Source: an uncultured Alistipes sp.
GTDB lineage: Bacteria; Bacteroidota; Bacteroidia; Bacteroidales; Rikenellaceae
Assembly (NCBI GenBank): GCA_947629705.1
Contig: CANREN010000003.1
Span: forward strand, 1 to 64,000
Reading direction: 5' to 3'
Length of the DNA: 64,000 nt
The position numbers were made by a program, and so were the translations under genes. This document shows, piece by piece, positions 1 to 9,770 of the stretch; the stretch's first letter is position 1; every line of letters begins with the position of its first letter. The notes beneath the pieces are model-generated. The model was given only the letters and a program-made list of their open reading frames with translations. It did not search any database and had not been told where the DNA came from.

Positions 1-564
1 GTACACCATGCCGGGCTGCGCCTCGTGCTCATGGCTGGCGCTGGCGCGGTGGGCGGCGACAGCCGCCGGCGAAGCGAGGTAACCCGTAGGGAAATAGCTT
101 CCGGCATCGGGTCTCGCACCGGCTTGGAGCACACCGCGATAGGTGCCGATGGCCAACCCTTTCAGCAACAGCGTAACCCGACAGCCCACCGGATAATCGA
201 CATGCAGCCGGTCGATACCGGCCATGATCTCCATGCCCGCACCGTCCGATTCGATGCAGAGCGTATGATAGAAGCCGAAACTGCGGTCGGACGTGGTTAC
301 GATGCCGCTGACGGTCAGATCGCCCGTAACGTTCACCGACATGCCGTCGGCCGGATGCGGCAAATCGGCGATGGTCGTCGTTGCGGGTACCGGATGCCCG
401 GCAGCAGGCGGCTCGTCGAACGGGCCGTCATGGCAGGCGGCAAGCAGGGCGGCGGCCGCACCGGCAGTCGCTGCAATCCGTGCGATCCGTGCAATCCGTG
501 CGGCGAATCGGCCGCATTTCGGAATCATTCCGCCTTTCGGAACAAAACGACGCGAAAAATCCAT
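1..564 (-). CDS. Lipoprotein, DUF5689-like (C-terminus runs off the window)
   Basis: Open frame on the minus strand from ATG at 564: MDFSRRFVPKGGMIPKCGRFAARIARIARIAATAGAAAALLAACHDGPFDEPP...; lipobox LLAAC; OB-like body (GDLTVSGIVTTSDRSFGFYHTLCIESDGAGMEIMAG). Confidence 0.65.
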   Translation of the reverse strand, partial: MDFSRRFVPKGGMIPKCGRFAARIARIARIAATAGAAAALLAACHDGPFDEPPAAGHPVPATTTIADLPHPADGMSVNVTGDLTVSGIVTTSDRSFGFYHTLCIESDGAGMEIMAGIDRLHVDYPVGCRVTLLLKGLAIGTYRGVLQAGARPDAGSYFPTGYLASPAAVAAHRASASHEHEAQPGMVY

Positions 565-710
565 TAGGAAGTCCTATTCGATTTTAAGCCGGCGAATGTT
601 TTTGCATTGCCGTCGGTGTATATTGTAAAGTAAGATGAAACAAATATACGAAAAAAATCCGATAAGCGCTTTTTGCGCCGTCAAAAAGCAGTGAATTAGG
701 AATTTTTCGT

Positions 711-718
711 TACTTTTG
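711..718 (+). promoter_or_regulatory. -7 element TACTTTTG upstream of the mscS-like gene
   Basis: Matches Bacteroidota TAnnTTTG, 22 nt before the ATG at 741; no good -33 element seen. Confidence 0.45.
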
Positions 719-740
719 CCGCATCAAACATTTCGTAACA

Positions 741-1664
741 ATGATTCTCAACTGGTTATCTTTTTTGATCCAAGAACCCGCCGTACCGGTGATGCTTCCC
801 GACAGCGTGCAAAAGGCCAAATTCGCAGAGACGGTCGACAAACTGATGCACCTCGATATCGAACAGGCGCTCTCCAATTTAGTCAGCCAGACCATGTGGA
901 TTTTAGTGAAAATCCTGGTCGCCCTGGCCATCTATTTCATCGGCCGCTGGATCGTCCGCCGCGTCGTGCGGCTGCTCGACCTCGCCCTCGAAAAACGGAA
1001 CGTCGACGTTTCGCTGCGTTCGTTCGCCCGCAACACCGTACAGGCCGTCTTCGTCATCATCCTGCTGATGATCGTCGTACAGACGCTCGGCGTGAACGTT
1101 ACTTCGCTGATCGCCATCTTCTCGGCCGCCACGTTAGCCATCGGCATGGCATTGAGCGGCACGGCCCAGAATTTCGCGGGCGGCGTGATGATTTTAGTCA
1201 TGAAACCCTACCGGGTCGGCGACTTCATCTCGGCGCAGGGCCAATCGGGGACGGTGCGCGAAATCAAACTCTTCTCGACCGTCATCACCACCGTCGACAA
1301 CCGAACCATCTACATTCCCAACAACCTGATCTCTACGGCCATCATCGACAACTATTCGACCGCCGAACTGCGACGGGTGGACTGGACGGTCAATATCTCC
1401 TACGGCGATGACATCGAGGCGGTTCGGGCCTGCATCCTCGCCCAGCTTGACGACGACGAACGTGTATTGAAGGATCCGGCTGCCGAGGTCCGGATCACGA
1501 CATTGGCCGAAAGCGCCGTTACGCTGACCGTGCGGGCCTGGGTGAAAAACGCCGATTACTGGGACGTATTCTTCCGGTACAACGAGAAATTCTATACGCA
1601 GTTGCCGGATAAGGGCGGACACTTCCCTTTCCCGCAGATGGATGTGCATGTCAAAAACGAATAA
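741..1664 (+). CDS. Mechanosensitive ion channel, MscS family
   Basis: 307 aa; TM helices and MscS-type core (ATLAIGMALSGTAQNFAGGVMILVMKPYRVGDFI, VDNRTIYIPNNLI). Confidence 0.92.
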   Translation: MILNWLSFLIQEPAVPVMLPDSVQKAKFAETVDKLMHLDIEQALSNLVSQTMWILVKILVALAIYFIGRWIVRRVVRLLDLALEKRNVDVSLRSFARNTVQAVFVIILLMIVVQTLGVNVTSLIAIFSAATLAIGMALSGTAQNFAGGVMILVMKPYRVGDFISAQGQSGTVREIKLFSTVITTVDNRTIYIPNNLISTAIIDNYSTAELRRVDWTVNISYGDDIEAVRACILAQLDDDERVLKDPAAEVRITTLAESAVTLTVRAWVKNADYWDVFFRYNEKFYTQLPDKGGHFPFPQMDVHVKNE

Positions 1665-1667
1665 CTT

Positions 1668-2087
1668 ATGGAACTGAAAGAGATTCTGGCCATTTCGGGC
1701 CAACCCGGATTGTACAAATACGTGGCCCGGTCGGTGCGCGGCGTGATCGTGGAGTCGCTGACCGACGGTCGCCGCATGAACGCTTCAGCCAATGCGAAAG
1801 TCAGCGCACTGACCGAAATTTCAATGTTTACGGAGGGCGACGACATTCCGCTGGCCGACGTATTCACCAAAATCTACGCCCACACGGGCGGCAAGGAGGC
1901 GATCAGCCACAAAGAGACAACCGAAAAACTGAAAGCGGCATTCGCCGAAGTGTTGCCCGAATACGACCGCGAACGGGTGCATGTATCGGATATCAAGAAG
2001 TGCTTCGCGTGGTACAACACCTTGATAAAGATCGGTTTCACGAAATTCGAGCTGCCGAGCGAAGCGTCCGGGGAGACCAGCGAATAG
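1668..2087 (+). CDS. DUF5606 domain protein
   Basis: 139 aa; MELKEILAISGQPGLYKYVARSVRGVIVESLTDGRR is typical of the family; 3 nt after the mscS-like gene. Confidence 0.75.
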   Translation: MELKEILAISGQPGLYKYVARSVRGVIVESLTDGRRMNASANAKVSALTEISMFTEGDDIPLADVFTKIYAHTGGKEAISHKETTEKLKAAFAEVLPEYDRERVHVSDIKKCFAWYNTLIKIGFTKFELPSEASGETSE

Positions 2088-2100
2088 CGATCTGAAAAAA

Positions 2101-2144
2101 GTACAGCCTTTTATGAGACCTCAAAGTCTCATAAAAGGCTGTAC
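2101..2144 (-). terminator. Intrinsic terminator, perfect 19-bp inverted repeat
   Basis: gtacagccttttatgagac-ctcaaa-gtctcataaaaggctgtac; the minus strand is followed by TTTTTT. Lies between convergent genes. Confidence 0.8.
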
Positions 2145-2342
2145 CTGTGAAGCGGCTAATCTACTTTGACTTGATAACTATCGTTCGTTACGACATTCGA
2201 TTTTTTCGAAAGCCGCCCGATTTATTTACTTCATGCAAAAAGAGGGGGAACTCGTCGCGTGGCTGCGTAGGGTTCCCACCTCGGTCGGCAAAGCGGCTAT
2301 CGGATTCCCGCAATGAATATCCGTTTGCCGTTTTCAATTTTT

Positions 2343-2825
2343 TTATTTGATCCGTTTGTATGTCATTGTATTCTCCCATGAACCACCATCACCCCAATCA
2401 CCACCATATTCGCTTGCGAACAAAACAAGCTGCGATTTGGTCAGACTTTTAATTTGATAACTCTCTTCTTCAACTTCGTCATCATCGTACCAGATTGTTA
2501 TCGTCAGTGTGTTACCGGAAATCGAGTAATTCAACTTCCATGAGTCGGCATACTTTACTTTACCTTTATCAATTGTACCATACTCCGTCTGTGTGCCGGT
2601 TCCTCCTTCATCGAACGTGTAAGTCCAATACCACCAATGATTCACATCGTCCAAAAGTGGAAAATCCTCCGACCAGGTGCCGTCATCATATCCTTGTTCG
2701 TGGACGATTTTCCAGGTGCCAACGATATTGGCCTCTGTGGCGGGCAGATTGGATTCGTCGTCGTCGGAGCACGCCGCGAACGTGATTGCCGCAAACAAGG
2801 CGGCGCAGAAAATAAGCTTTTTCAT
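2343..2825 (-). CDS. Small lipoprotein, lipocalin-like
   Basis: MKKLIFCAALFAAITFAACSDDDESNLPATEANIVGTWKIVHEQG...; lipobox FAAC and the NIVGTWK start of lipocalin-like domains. The 238-aa track ORF is over-extended upstream. Confidence 0.8.
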   Translation of the reverse strand: MKKLIFCAALFAAITFAACSDDDESNLPATEANIVGTWKIVHEQGYDDGTWSEDFPLLDDVNHWWYWTYTFDEGGTGTQTEYGTIDKGKVKYADSWKLNYSISGNTLTITIWYDDDEVEEESYQIKSLTKSQLVLFASEYGGDWGDGGSWENTMTYKRIK

Positions 2826-2885
2826 TTGTTTAAGAATTTGTTTGTTCGTTAATAATCGTTTCGAAGCCCTCGGTTCGGGATATAC

Positions 2886-3124
2886 GGACAAACAAAAAGC
2901 GCGGACTTCCTCGCAAGATGCCGGATTCTGCGGTCTTCCACAACCTTGTCCCCGAACAACGGAATAAAGCCCACGCTGGATAAACACAGCATGGGCGTCA
3001 AACTTTATTCCTTCGGGGACATTCGTGATAAGTGGAAGTTTCAGAATCCCGAAATACAAGCTAACGCCTTTTGTTTATATGTCCTTGCAATGTTACTGTT
3101 TCATAGGCAAAAAACGTTTGAAAT
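2886..3124 (-). ncRNA. Candidate structured ncRNA with 6S-like rod architecture
   Basis: Nested helices 3069-3084/2886-2897, 3042-3049/2923-2930, 3032-3038/2935-2941, 3012-3021/2947-2956, 3003-3011/2961-2969, 2987-2996/2969-2978. The last contains a pair that is G.U in minus-strand RNA and A.C in plus-strand RNA. Consensus promoter immediately upstream. Confidence 0.55.
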
Positions 3125-3129
3125 TTTTA

Positions 3130-3160
3130 CAAAGATAGTGCAATCCGTCCAAAATTCAAA
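3130..3160 (-). promoter_or_regulatory. Bacteroidota promoter TTTG-N19-TATCTTTG
   Basis: CAAAGATA at 3130-3137 and CAAA at 3157-3160 on the plus strand; exactly 19 nt spacing. Confidence 0.75.
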
Positions 3161-3299
3161 ATTTTTCGGCCGCGAGCTCTCGCCATGCACGGCCGACGCT
3201 CCGCAAAAAAGAAGCCGGAACCGAAAATCGCACCCTTCTTATAAGAGAGGGGGCCGCAACTTTGCGCTGCAGCCCCTTCCTGCAAAATAGTGCGAACTG

Positions 3300-6200
3300 T
3301 CAGTATTTCAGCTCGGCGAGACGACGGTAACCGTTGTACCGCCATTGAGCGTTCTTCTCGGCAGCCTGGAAGAGCTCCTCGGCCTCGGTCGGGAAGATCT
3401 TCTGGAGCGAAGTGTAACGCACCTCTTTCTTCAGGAAATCCTGGAACTTCGACCAATCGGGCTCTTTCGAATCGAGCACGAACGGATTCTTGCCCTCGGC
3501 CTCCAACTGCGGGTTGAAGTGCCACAGGTGCCAGTAGCCGCAAGCTACGGCCTCTTTGCCGACGGTCTGCGTACGGGTCATGCCGCCCTTGATACCGTGG
3601 TTGATACACGGAGCGTAGGCGATGATCAACGACGGGCCCGGATAAGCCTCGGCCTCTTTCAGCACGTTGAACAGCTGCTGCTGCGAAGCGCCGATCGAAA
3701 CTTGAGCGACATAGACATAACCGTAGGTCATGGCCATCGCGCCGAGGTCTTTCTTTCGGATGCGCTTGCCGCCCGAAGCGAACTTGGCAACGGCGCCTAC
3801 TGGCGTCGATTTCGACGACTGGCCGCCCGTATTGGAGTAAACCTCGGTGTCGACTACGAGAATGTTGACGTCGGCACCCGATGCGAGGACGTGATCCACG
3901 CCGCCGTAACCGATATCGTAACCCCAACCGTCGCCACCGATGATCCACTGCGATTTCTTGACGAGCCAATCCTTGTGCTCCAGAATCTGTTTGCAGTAGT
4001 CGCAGCCGCAAGCCTCCATCATCGGAACCAAGCGGGCCGTAACCTCGGCCGAACGAACCGACGAACCGCGGTTGGCGATCCACTCCTTCATGACGCCCTT
4101 CAACTCGTCGGAGCACTTTTCGCAATTCGCGATGGCAGCTTCCATCGTGGCCTGAATACGGTCGCGGAGCTTCTCGATACCGATATGCATACCGAGACCG
4201 AACTCGGCATTATCCTCGAAGAGCGAGTTGGCCCAAGCCGGGCCTTGACCCTTGGCGTTGGTGCAATAGGGGGTCGACGGAGCCGAACCGGAGTAGATCG
4301 AGGTGCAACCCGTAGCGTTGGCCACCATCATCTTGTCGCCGAAGAGCTGCGAAATCGCCTTAATGTAGGGAGTTTCGCCGCAACCGGCGCAGGCACCCGA
4401 GAACTCGAACAACGGCTGGGCGAATTGCAGGTTCTTGACCGACTTGGTCTTGTCGACCACCTCTTTGTAACCGATATGCTTGGTAATGTAGTCCCAGTTG
4501 GCAGCCTGTTTCTGCTGCTCCTCGAGCGGACGCATGACGAGCGCCTTCTCCTTGGCGGGGCAGACATCGACGCAGTTGTTGCAACCCGTACAGTCGAGCG
4601 GCGACACCTGGATGCGGAACTTGTAGGTCTTCGTCTCGCCGAGACCCTGTTTCCATTCCGCGCCCGAAGCGGCAGCCTCCTCCTCGGTTGCAAGGAACGG
4701 ACGGATGGCAGCGTGCGGGCAGACGTAGGCGCACTGGTTGCACTGGATACAGTTCTCGATCTTCCACTCGGGCACGTTCACGGCGATGCCGCGTTTTTCC
4801 CAGGCGGCCGTACCGTTCTCCCACGTACCGTCCTCACGGCCGTTGAATGCCGATACGGGCAGTCGGTCGCCTTTGAGGGCGTTGATCGGGTCGACGATAT
4901 TGCGGACGAACTCCGGACGAGCCGAATCCACCGCAGCGGCAGCCTCCTTGACCTCGATGCCGGCCCATTCGGCAGGCACCTCGATCTTCTCGACTGCGCT
5001 GCCGCCGGCATCGACGGCCGCATAGTTCATGTTGACGATATCCTCGCCCTTCTTGCCGTAAGACTTCAGAATGGCGTGTTTCATCTCCTCGACGGCCTTC
5101 TCGAACGGAATGACGTTCGCGATCTTGAAGAACGCCGACTGCATGATGGTGTTCGTCCGCGAGCCCAGGCCCAATTCGGCGGCAATCTTCGTCGCGTTGA
5201 TGATATAGAAATTGATATTGTTCTTGGCCAAATAGACCTTCATGTGGTCGGGCAGCGTCGCGCAGGTCGTCGCGGCGTCATGCACCGAGTTCAAGAGGAA
5301 CGAACCGCCCTTCTTGAGTCCTTTCAGCACGTCGTATTTGTCGACATACGACGGAACGTGGCAAGCCACGAAGTCGGGCGTCGTAACCAAATAGGGCGAG
5401 GTGATGGGCAGATCGCCGAAACGCAGGTGCGACGAGGTGTAACCGCCCGACTTCTTCGAGTCGTAGGAGAAATAGGCCTGGCAGTACTTGTTCGTCGAAC
5501 CGCCGATGATCTTGATCGAGTTCTTGTTGGCACCCACCGTACCGTCGGCGCCCAAACCGAAGAACAGGGCTTCGAACGTACCCGGTTTGGCGAGCGAAAT
5601 CTCCTCGCCGACGGGCAGCGAACGGAACGTAACGTCGTCGACGATACCCACCGTGAACTGGTTTTTCGGTTCGTTGGCTTTCAGATTCTCGAATACGGCC
5701 AGCACCTGCGCCGGAGTGGTGTCCTTCGACGAAAGGCCGTAGCGGCCGCCGATGATGAGGGGCTTGCGTTCGGCGGGAATACCCTTGCAGGTGGCGAAAG
5801 CCTCCACCACGTCGAAGTAGAGCGGTTCGCCGTTGGCACCGGGCTCTTTCGTGCGGTCGAGTACGCAGATGCGCTTGACCGTCTCGGGCAGCACGGCACC
5901 CAGATACTTGGCCGAGAACGGACGATAAAGGTGAACCGTAACGACGCCGACCTTCTCGCCCCTGGACAGCAGGTAATCGACCGTCTCCTTGACGGTCTCC
6001 GTAACGGAACCCATCGCGATAATGATATTTTCGGCATCCTCGGCACCGTAGTAGACGAACGGTTTGTATTCGCGGCCGGTGATCTTCGAAATCTCCTTCA
6101 TCGTCTCGGCAACCAGGTCGGGCACGGCCTCGTAGAATTTGTTGGAAGCCTCGCGGGTCTGGAAATAGATATCGGGGTTCTGGGCGGTGCCGCGCGTTAC

Positions 6201-6842
6201 GGGGTGCTCGGGGTTCAGGGCGCGTTCGCGGAAGGCTTTCAGCGCATCGCGGTCGAGCAGCGAAGTCAGCGCGGCCTCGTCGATGAGCTCGATCTTCTGA
6301 ATCTCATGCGAGGTGCGGAATCCGTCGAAGAAGTGCAGGAACGGCACGCGGGATTTCAGCGCGACGAGGTGTGCGATACCGGCCAAATCCATGACCTCCT
6401 GCACCGACGACGAGACCAGCATGGCGAAACCGGTCTGACGGGTCGCCATGACGTCCTGATGATCGCCGAAGATCGACAGCGACTGCGCAGCCAATGCGCG
6501 GGCCGAGACATGGAAGACGCCCGGGAGCAATTCGCCGGAGATCTTGTACATGTTGGGGATCATCAGCAGCAGGCCCTGCGAAGCGGTGAAGGTCGAAGTC
6601 AGCGCACCGCTCTGCAACGAGCCGTGCACGGCACCGGCGGCACCGGCCTCGGACTGCATCTCGATCACCTTGACGGTCTCGCCGAAAATGTTCTTGCGGC
6701 CTTGAGCGGCCCACTCGTCAACCAGCTCGGCCATGGTCGAAGAGGGCGTGATGGGATAGATGGCTGCCACTTCGGAGAACATGTAAGCCACATGCGCCGC
6801 AGCGTAGTTACCATCACAGGTAATGAATTTCTTTTCTGCCAT
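3300..6842 (-). CDS. nifJ: Pyruvate:ferredoxin (flavodoxin) oxidoreductase
   Basis: 1180 aa; MAEKKFITCDGNYAAAHVAYMFSEVAAIYPITPSSTMAE, two 4Fe-4S motifs (CIQCNQCAYVCPH, CTGCNNCVDVCP), TPP region GDGWGYDIGYGG. Confidence 0.97.
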   Translation of the reverse strand: MAEKKFITCDGNYAAAHVAYMFSEVAAIYPITPSSTMAELVDEWAAQGRKNIFGETVKVIEMQSEAGAAGAVHGSLQSGALTSTFTASQGLLLMIPNMYKISGELLPGVFHVSARALAAQSLSIFGDHQDVMATRQTGFAMLVSSSVQEVMDLAGIAHLVALKSRVPFLHFFDGFRTSHEIQKIELIDEAALTSLLDRDALKAFRERALNPEHPVTRGTAQNPDIYFQTREASNKFYEAVPDLVAETMKEISKITGREYKPFVYYGAEDAENIIIAMGSVTETVKETVDYLLSRGEKVGVVTVHLYRPFSAKYLGAVLPETVKRICVLDRTKEPGANGEPLYFDVVEAFATCKGIPAERKPLIIGGRYGLSSKDTTPAQVLAVFENLKANEPKNQFTVGIVDDVTFRSLPVGEEISLAKPGTFEALFFGLGADGTVGANKNSIKIIGGSTNKYCQAYFSYDSKKSGGYTSSHLRFGDLPITSPYLVTTPDFVACHVPSYVDKYDVLKGLKKGGSFLLNSVHDAATTCATLPDHMKVYLAKNNINFYIINATKIAAELGLGSRTNTIMQSAFFKIANVIPFEKAVEEMKHAILKSYGKKGEDIVNMNYAAVDAGGSAVEKIEVPAEWAGIEVKEAAAAVDSARPEFVRNIVDPINALKGDRLPVSAFNGREDGTWENGTAAWEKRGIAVNVPEWKIENCIQCNQCAYVCPHAAIRPFLATEEEAAASGAEWKQGLGETKTYKFRIQVSPLDCTGCNNCVDVCPAKEKALVMRPLEEQQKQAANWDYITKHIGYKEVVDKTKSVKNLQFAQPLFEFSGACAGCGETPYIKAISQLFGDKMMVANATGCTSIYSGSAPSTPYCTNAKGQGPAWANSLFEDNAEFGLGMHIGIEKLRDRIQATMEAAIANCEKCSDELKGVMKEWIANRGSSVRSAEVTARLVPMMEACGCDYCKQILEHKDWLVKKSQWIIGGDGWGYDIGYGGVDHVLASGADVNILVVDTEVYSNTGGQSSKSTPVGAVAKFASGGKRIRKKDLGAMAMTYGYVYVAQVSIGASQQQLFNVLKEAEAYPGPSLIIAYAPCINHGIKGGMTRTQTVGKEAVACGYWHLWHFNPQLEAEGKNPFVLDSKEPDWSKFQDFLKKEVRYTSLQKIFPTEAEELFQAAEKNAQWRYNGYRRLAELKY

Positions 6843-6936
6843 TTTGCTTTATTGTTAAGGTAGTTAGTATATCCGAATCCTTTCATTTCCGGATCGCACG
6901 GAATGGGCGGCATCGACGGATTCCGCATTCCGTAAT

Positions 6937-6944
6937 GCAAAGAT
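6937..6944 (-). promoter_or_regulatory. -7 element TATCTTTG upstream of nifJ
   Basis: CAAAGATA on the plus strand, about 95 nt upstream of the nifJ ATG. Confidence 0.5.
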
Positions 6945-7171
6945 AGAAAATTCGGCGGAAAAATTGCATGTCGGGCTCGAATAAATAACCTTAATTTTCC
7001 TCTTTTTCATTTTGCCTCCGTTTTCGGCAATGCGTATCGAAAAATGTTTAATTTTGTGCGGACAAACGCAAAGCGAAACAAGCATTCCGAGCCGAACGAA
7101 GCTGTCCGGCCGTCCTTCGGGAGACAAGAGGAGTTGCAAAAGAGAGACAAAGCTGCCAAGCCGCTAATAAA

Positions 7172-8464
7172 ATGCCGATAAAATACAGGAAACGCACGTT
7201 GAAAAACGGATTGTCGGTCATCGTCAACCGCGACCGCACATCGAAACTCGCCGCCGTGAACCTTCTTTACAAGGTCGGGGCCCGCAACGAATCGCCGAGC
7301 CGCACCGGCTTCGCCCACCTCTTCGAGCATCTGATGTTCCGCGGCACGCACGAAGTGCCCCTCTTCGACCTGCCGGTGCAGATGGCTTCGGGCGACAACA
7401 ACGCCTTCACGAACAACGATTACACCGATTTCTACATTACGCTGCCGTACGAGAACCTCGAGACGGCACTCTGGCTCGAAAGCGATCGCATGGAGGGGCT
7501 CGATATCACGGCCGAAAAGCTCGCCGCCGAGCAGAAAGTAGTCATCGAGGAGTTCCGCCAGCGTTATCTGAACCAGCCTTACGGCGACCGGACGCTGCTG
7601 TTGCGCGACATGGTCTACAAGGTGCACCCCTATCGATGGTCGGCCATCGGTTTGACGCCCGACCACATTGCGGCGGCCACGCTCGACGATGTACGAACCT
7701 TCTACCGGCTCCACTACCATCCGTCGAACGCCGTGCTCTCGCTCTCCGCCGATATCGACGAAGAACGGATGCTCGATCTGGCCGAAAAGTGGTTCGGCCC
7801 GCTCCCCGACCGCAGAACGGCGGCCGCTCCCATCCCGCAGGAACCCGAACAAACGGCCCCGCGGCGATTGGAAGTGGAACGCGACGTCCCGGCCACGATG
7901 CTCGTCATCGCCTACCGCATGGGCGGCCGCCTGTCGCCGGACTTTTACACGGCCGATTTGGTTTCCGACCTCCTTTCGGGCGGCGACTCGTCGCGTCTCT
8001 ATCGGCGGCTGGTGCGCGAACGGCGCCTGTTGTCGCAGGTCAATGCCTACATTACAGGCGACGTCGACCCGGGGCTCTTCATCTTCACGGGGCAGCTGCT
8101 TCCGGAGACGACGGTCGAGAAGGCCGAAGCCGCCTTCATGGAGGAGATCGCCGCGCTGCAAAACACCGAGGTGCCCCTCCGCGAGCTGGAAAAGGTGAAA
8201 AACAAATTCGAAGCCAACACCCTGTTCGGCGAACTGAACGTCATGAACAAGGCGCTGAATTTAGGTTTCTACGAGATGCTGGGCGACCTCGACCTGATCG
8301 ATCGCGAGGTGTCGCTCTATCGGGCCATCGACGCGGAACGCATCCGGACCTGCTGCCGGCGCATCTTCCGTCCGGAGAACAGCTCCACGTTGGTCTATCG
8401 CGCCGCCGGAGCATCCGAATTCCCTCGGCGAACCTTCGAACCGAGCCAATCCGCCGAATCATGA
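7172..8464 (+). CDS. M16 family zinc peptidase
   Basis: 430 aa; HXXEH motif in FAHLFEHLMFRGT. Confidence 0.93.
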   Translation: MPIKYRKRTLKNGLSVIVNRDRTSKLAAVNLLYKVGARNESPSRTGFAHLFEHLMFRGTHEVPLFDLPVQMASGDNNAFTNNDYTDFYITLPYENLETALWLESDRMEGLDITAEKLAAEQKVVIEEFRQRYLNQPYGDRTLLLRDMVYKVHPYRWSAIGLTPDHIAAATLDDVRTFYRLHYHPSNAVLSLSADIDEERMLDLAEKWFGPLPDRRTAAAPIPQEPEQTAPRRLEVERDVPATMLVIAYRMGGRLSPDFYTADLVSDLLSGGDSSRLYRRLVRERRLLSQVNAYITGDVDPGLFIFTGQLLPETTVEKAEAAFMEEIAALQNTEVPLRELEKVKNKFEANTLFGELNVMNKALNLGFYEMLGDLDLIDREVSLYRAIDAERIRTCCRRIFRPENSSTLVYRAAGASEFPRRTFEPSQSAES

Positions 8465-9744
8465 AACGACCGCCCATCACCCTGCCGGCCTCGATCGAAC
8501 TGGCCGAACCCGCCGTACAGACGCTCCGCAACGGCGTAAAAATCTATACGTTAGCCACCGACGACTTCGACGTCCTGCGCATCACGTTCGTATTCGCAGC
8601 CGGATCATCGGTGCAATGCGTACCGTTCTCGGCATCGGCCACCGCCAATCTGCTCTCCGAAGGGACGCAGGCCTGCACGGCGCAGGAGATCGCCGAACGG
8701 TTGGACTACTACGGCTCCTATTTCGATATCAACATCGACCGCGACACCGCCTACGTCAGTTTTTGTATGCTCTCGAAGTTCTTCGGCCCGACCTGCGGCG
8801 TGATCGAACAGATTCTGCTGCATCCGCTCTTTCCCGACGAAGAGGTCGCAGCCTACTGCGCCAAACGCCGCCAGCAACTCGCCATCGAACGCACCAAAGT
8901 CGATACGCAGGCCCGCGAAGCATTCGCCCAGGCCCTTTTCGGTCCCGGCCACCCCTACGGCATCTCCTCCGAAGAACAGGCCTACGACCGGCTGACCCGC
9001 AACGATTTGGTCGCATTCTACGAAGGGCACTATACGGCCGAAAACTGTTTCGTCGTTTGCAGCGGACGCATCGGCGAAGCGGAACGGACGGCGATCGCGG
9101 CGATCGCCGAACAGCTGCCGTCGAACGGCGCCCCGATCCGTCCCGCATTTCCGGCACCCGAGACCCGCCGCCATACGATCGTATCGCATCCGGGCGCCGT
9201 ACAGTCGTCCATCCGGATCGGACGGCTGCTCTTTCCGCGCCGCCATCCCGATTTTCTCGGTATGCAGGTCGTGGCAACGGCGCTGGGCGGCTATTTCGGA
9301 GCCCGTCTGATGCAGAACCTGCGCGAAGAGCACGGCTACACCTACGGAGCCGCAGCGGCGATGATCAATTTCCAGCAGGCAGGCTATTTCGCCATCGCCG
9401 TGCAGGTCGGCACGGAGGTAACCCGCGCGGCGCTGAACGAAATCGACGCCGAGATCGAAAAACTCCGCAGCGAGCCGATGCCCGAAACGGAGTTGGAGAT
9501 GGTGAAAAACATGATGGCGGGCGAAATGATGCGCATCCTCGACGGGCCGTTCGGCATCGCCGACGTTACGATCGAGAACCTGCTTTGCGGCACGGACAAC
9601 CGGATCATCGGCGACAACCTCCGCCGCATTCGGGAGACGACGCCGACCGACGTGCAGCGTCTCGCCTGCCGCTATTTGGCCCGCGAAGACTTGATTACGG
9701 TCGTTGCGGGCGACGAGCGAGCCTATGACCGGCGGCCCCGTTGA
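8461..9744 (+). CDS. M16 family peptidase, second subunit (no HXXEH)
   Basis: Start overlaps the previous stop (ATGA); M16-like fold, RLMQNLREEHGYTYGAAAAM; zinc motif degenerate at the N-terminus. Confidence 0.88.
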   Translation: MKRPPITLPASIELAEPAVQTLRNGVKIYTLATDDFDVLRITFVFAAGSSVQCVPFSASATANLLSEGTQACTAQEIAERLDYYGSYFDINIDRDTAYVSFCMLSKFFGPTCGVIEQILLHPLFPDEEVAAYCAKRRQQLAIERTKVDTQAREAFAQALFGPGHPYGISSEEQAYDRLTRNDLVAFYEGHYTAENCFVVCSGRIGEAERTAIAAIAEQLPSNGAPIRPAFPAPETRRHTIVSHPGAVQSSIRIGRLLFPRRHPDFLGMQVVATALGGYFGARLMQNLREEHGYTYGAAAAMINFQQAGYFAIAVQVGTEVTRAALNEIDAEIEKLRSEPMPETELEMVKNMMAGEMMRILDGPFGIADVTIENLLCGTDNRIIGDNLRRIRETTPTDVQRLACRYLAREDLITVVAGDERAYDRRPR

Positions 9745-9770
9745 AAGCACGCGTCGAATGCGCTTCGAAT

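Noticed and set aside
2886-2920. RNase P-like string gaggaagtccgcg in the ncRNA candidate
   Set aside because: It lies near the 3' end, the partner P4 strand is missing and the RNA is too short for RnpB.
2343-3059. 238-aa version of the lipoprotein ORF
   Set aside because: The extension runs through the structured ncRNA candidate; the lipoprotein signal peptide starts at 2825.
3345-6863. 1172-aa plus-strand ORF
   Set aside because: Fully antisense to nifJ; mirror ORF from codon bias, no recognisable domain.
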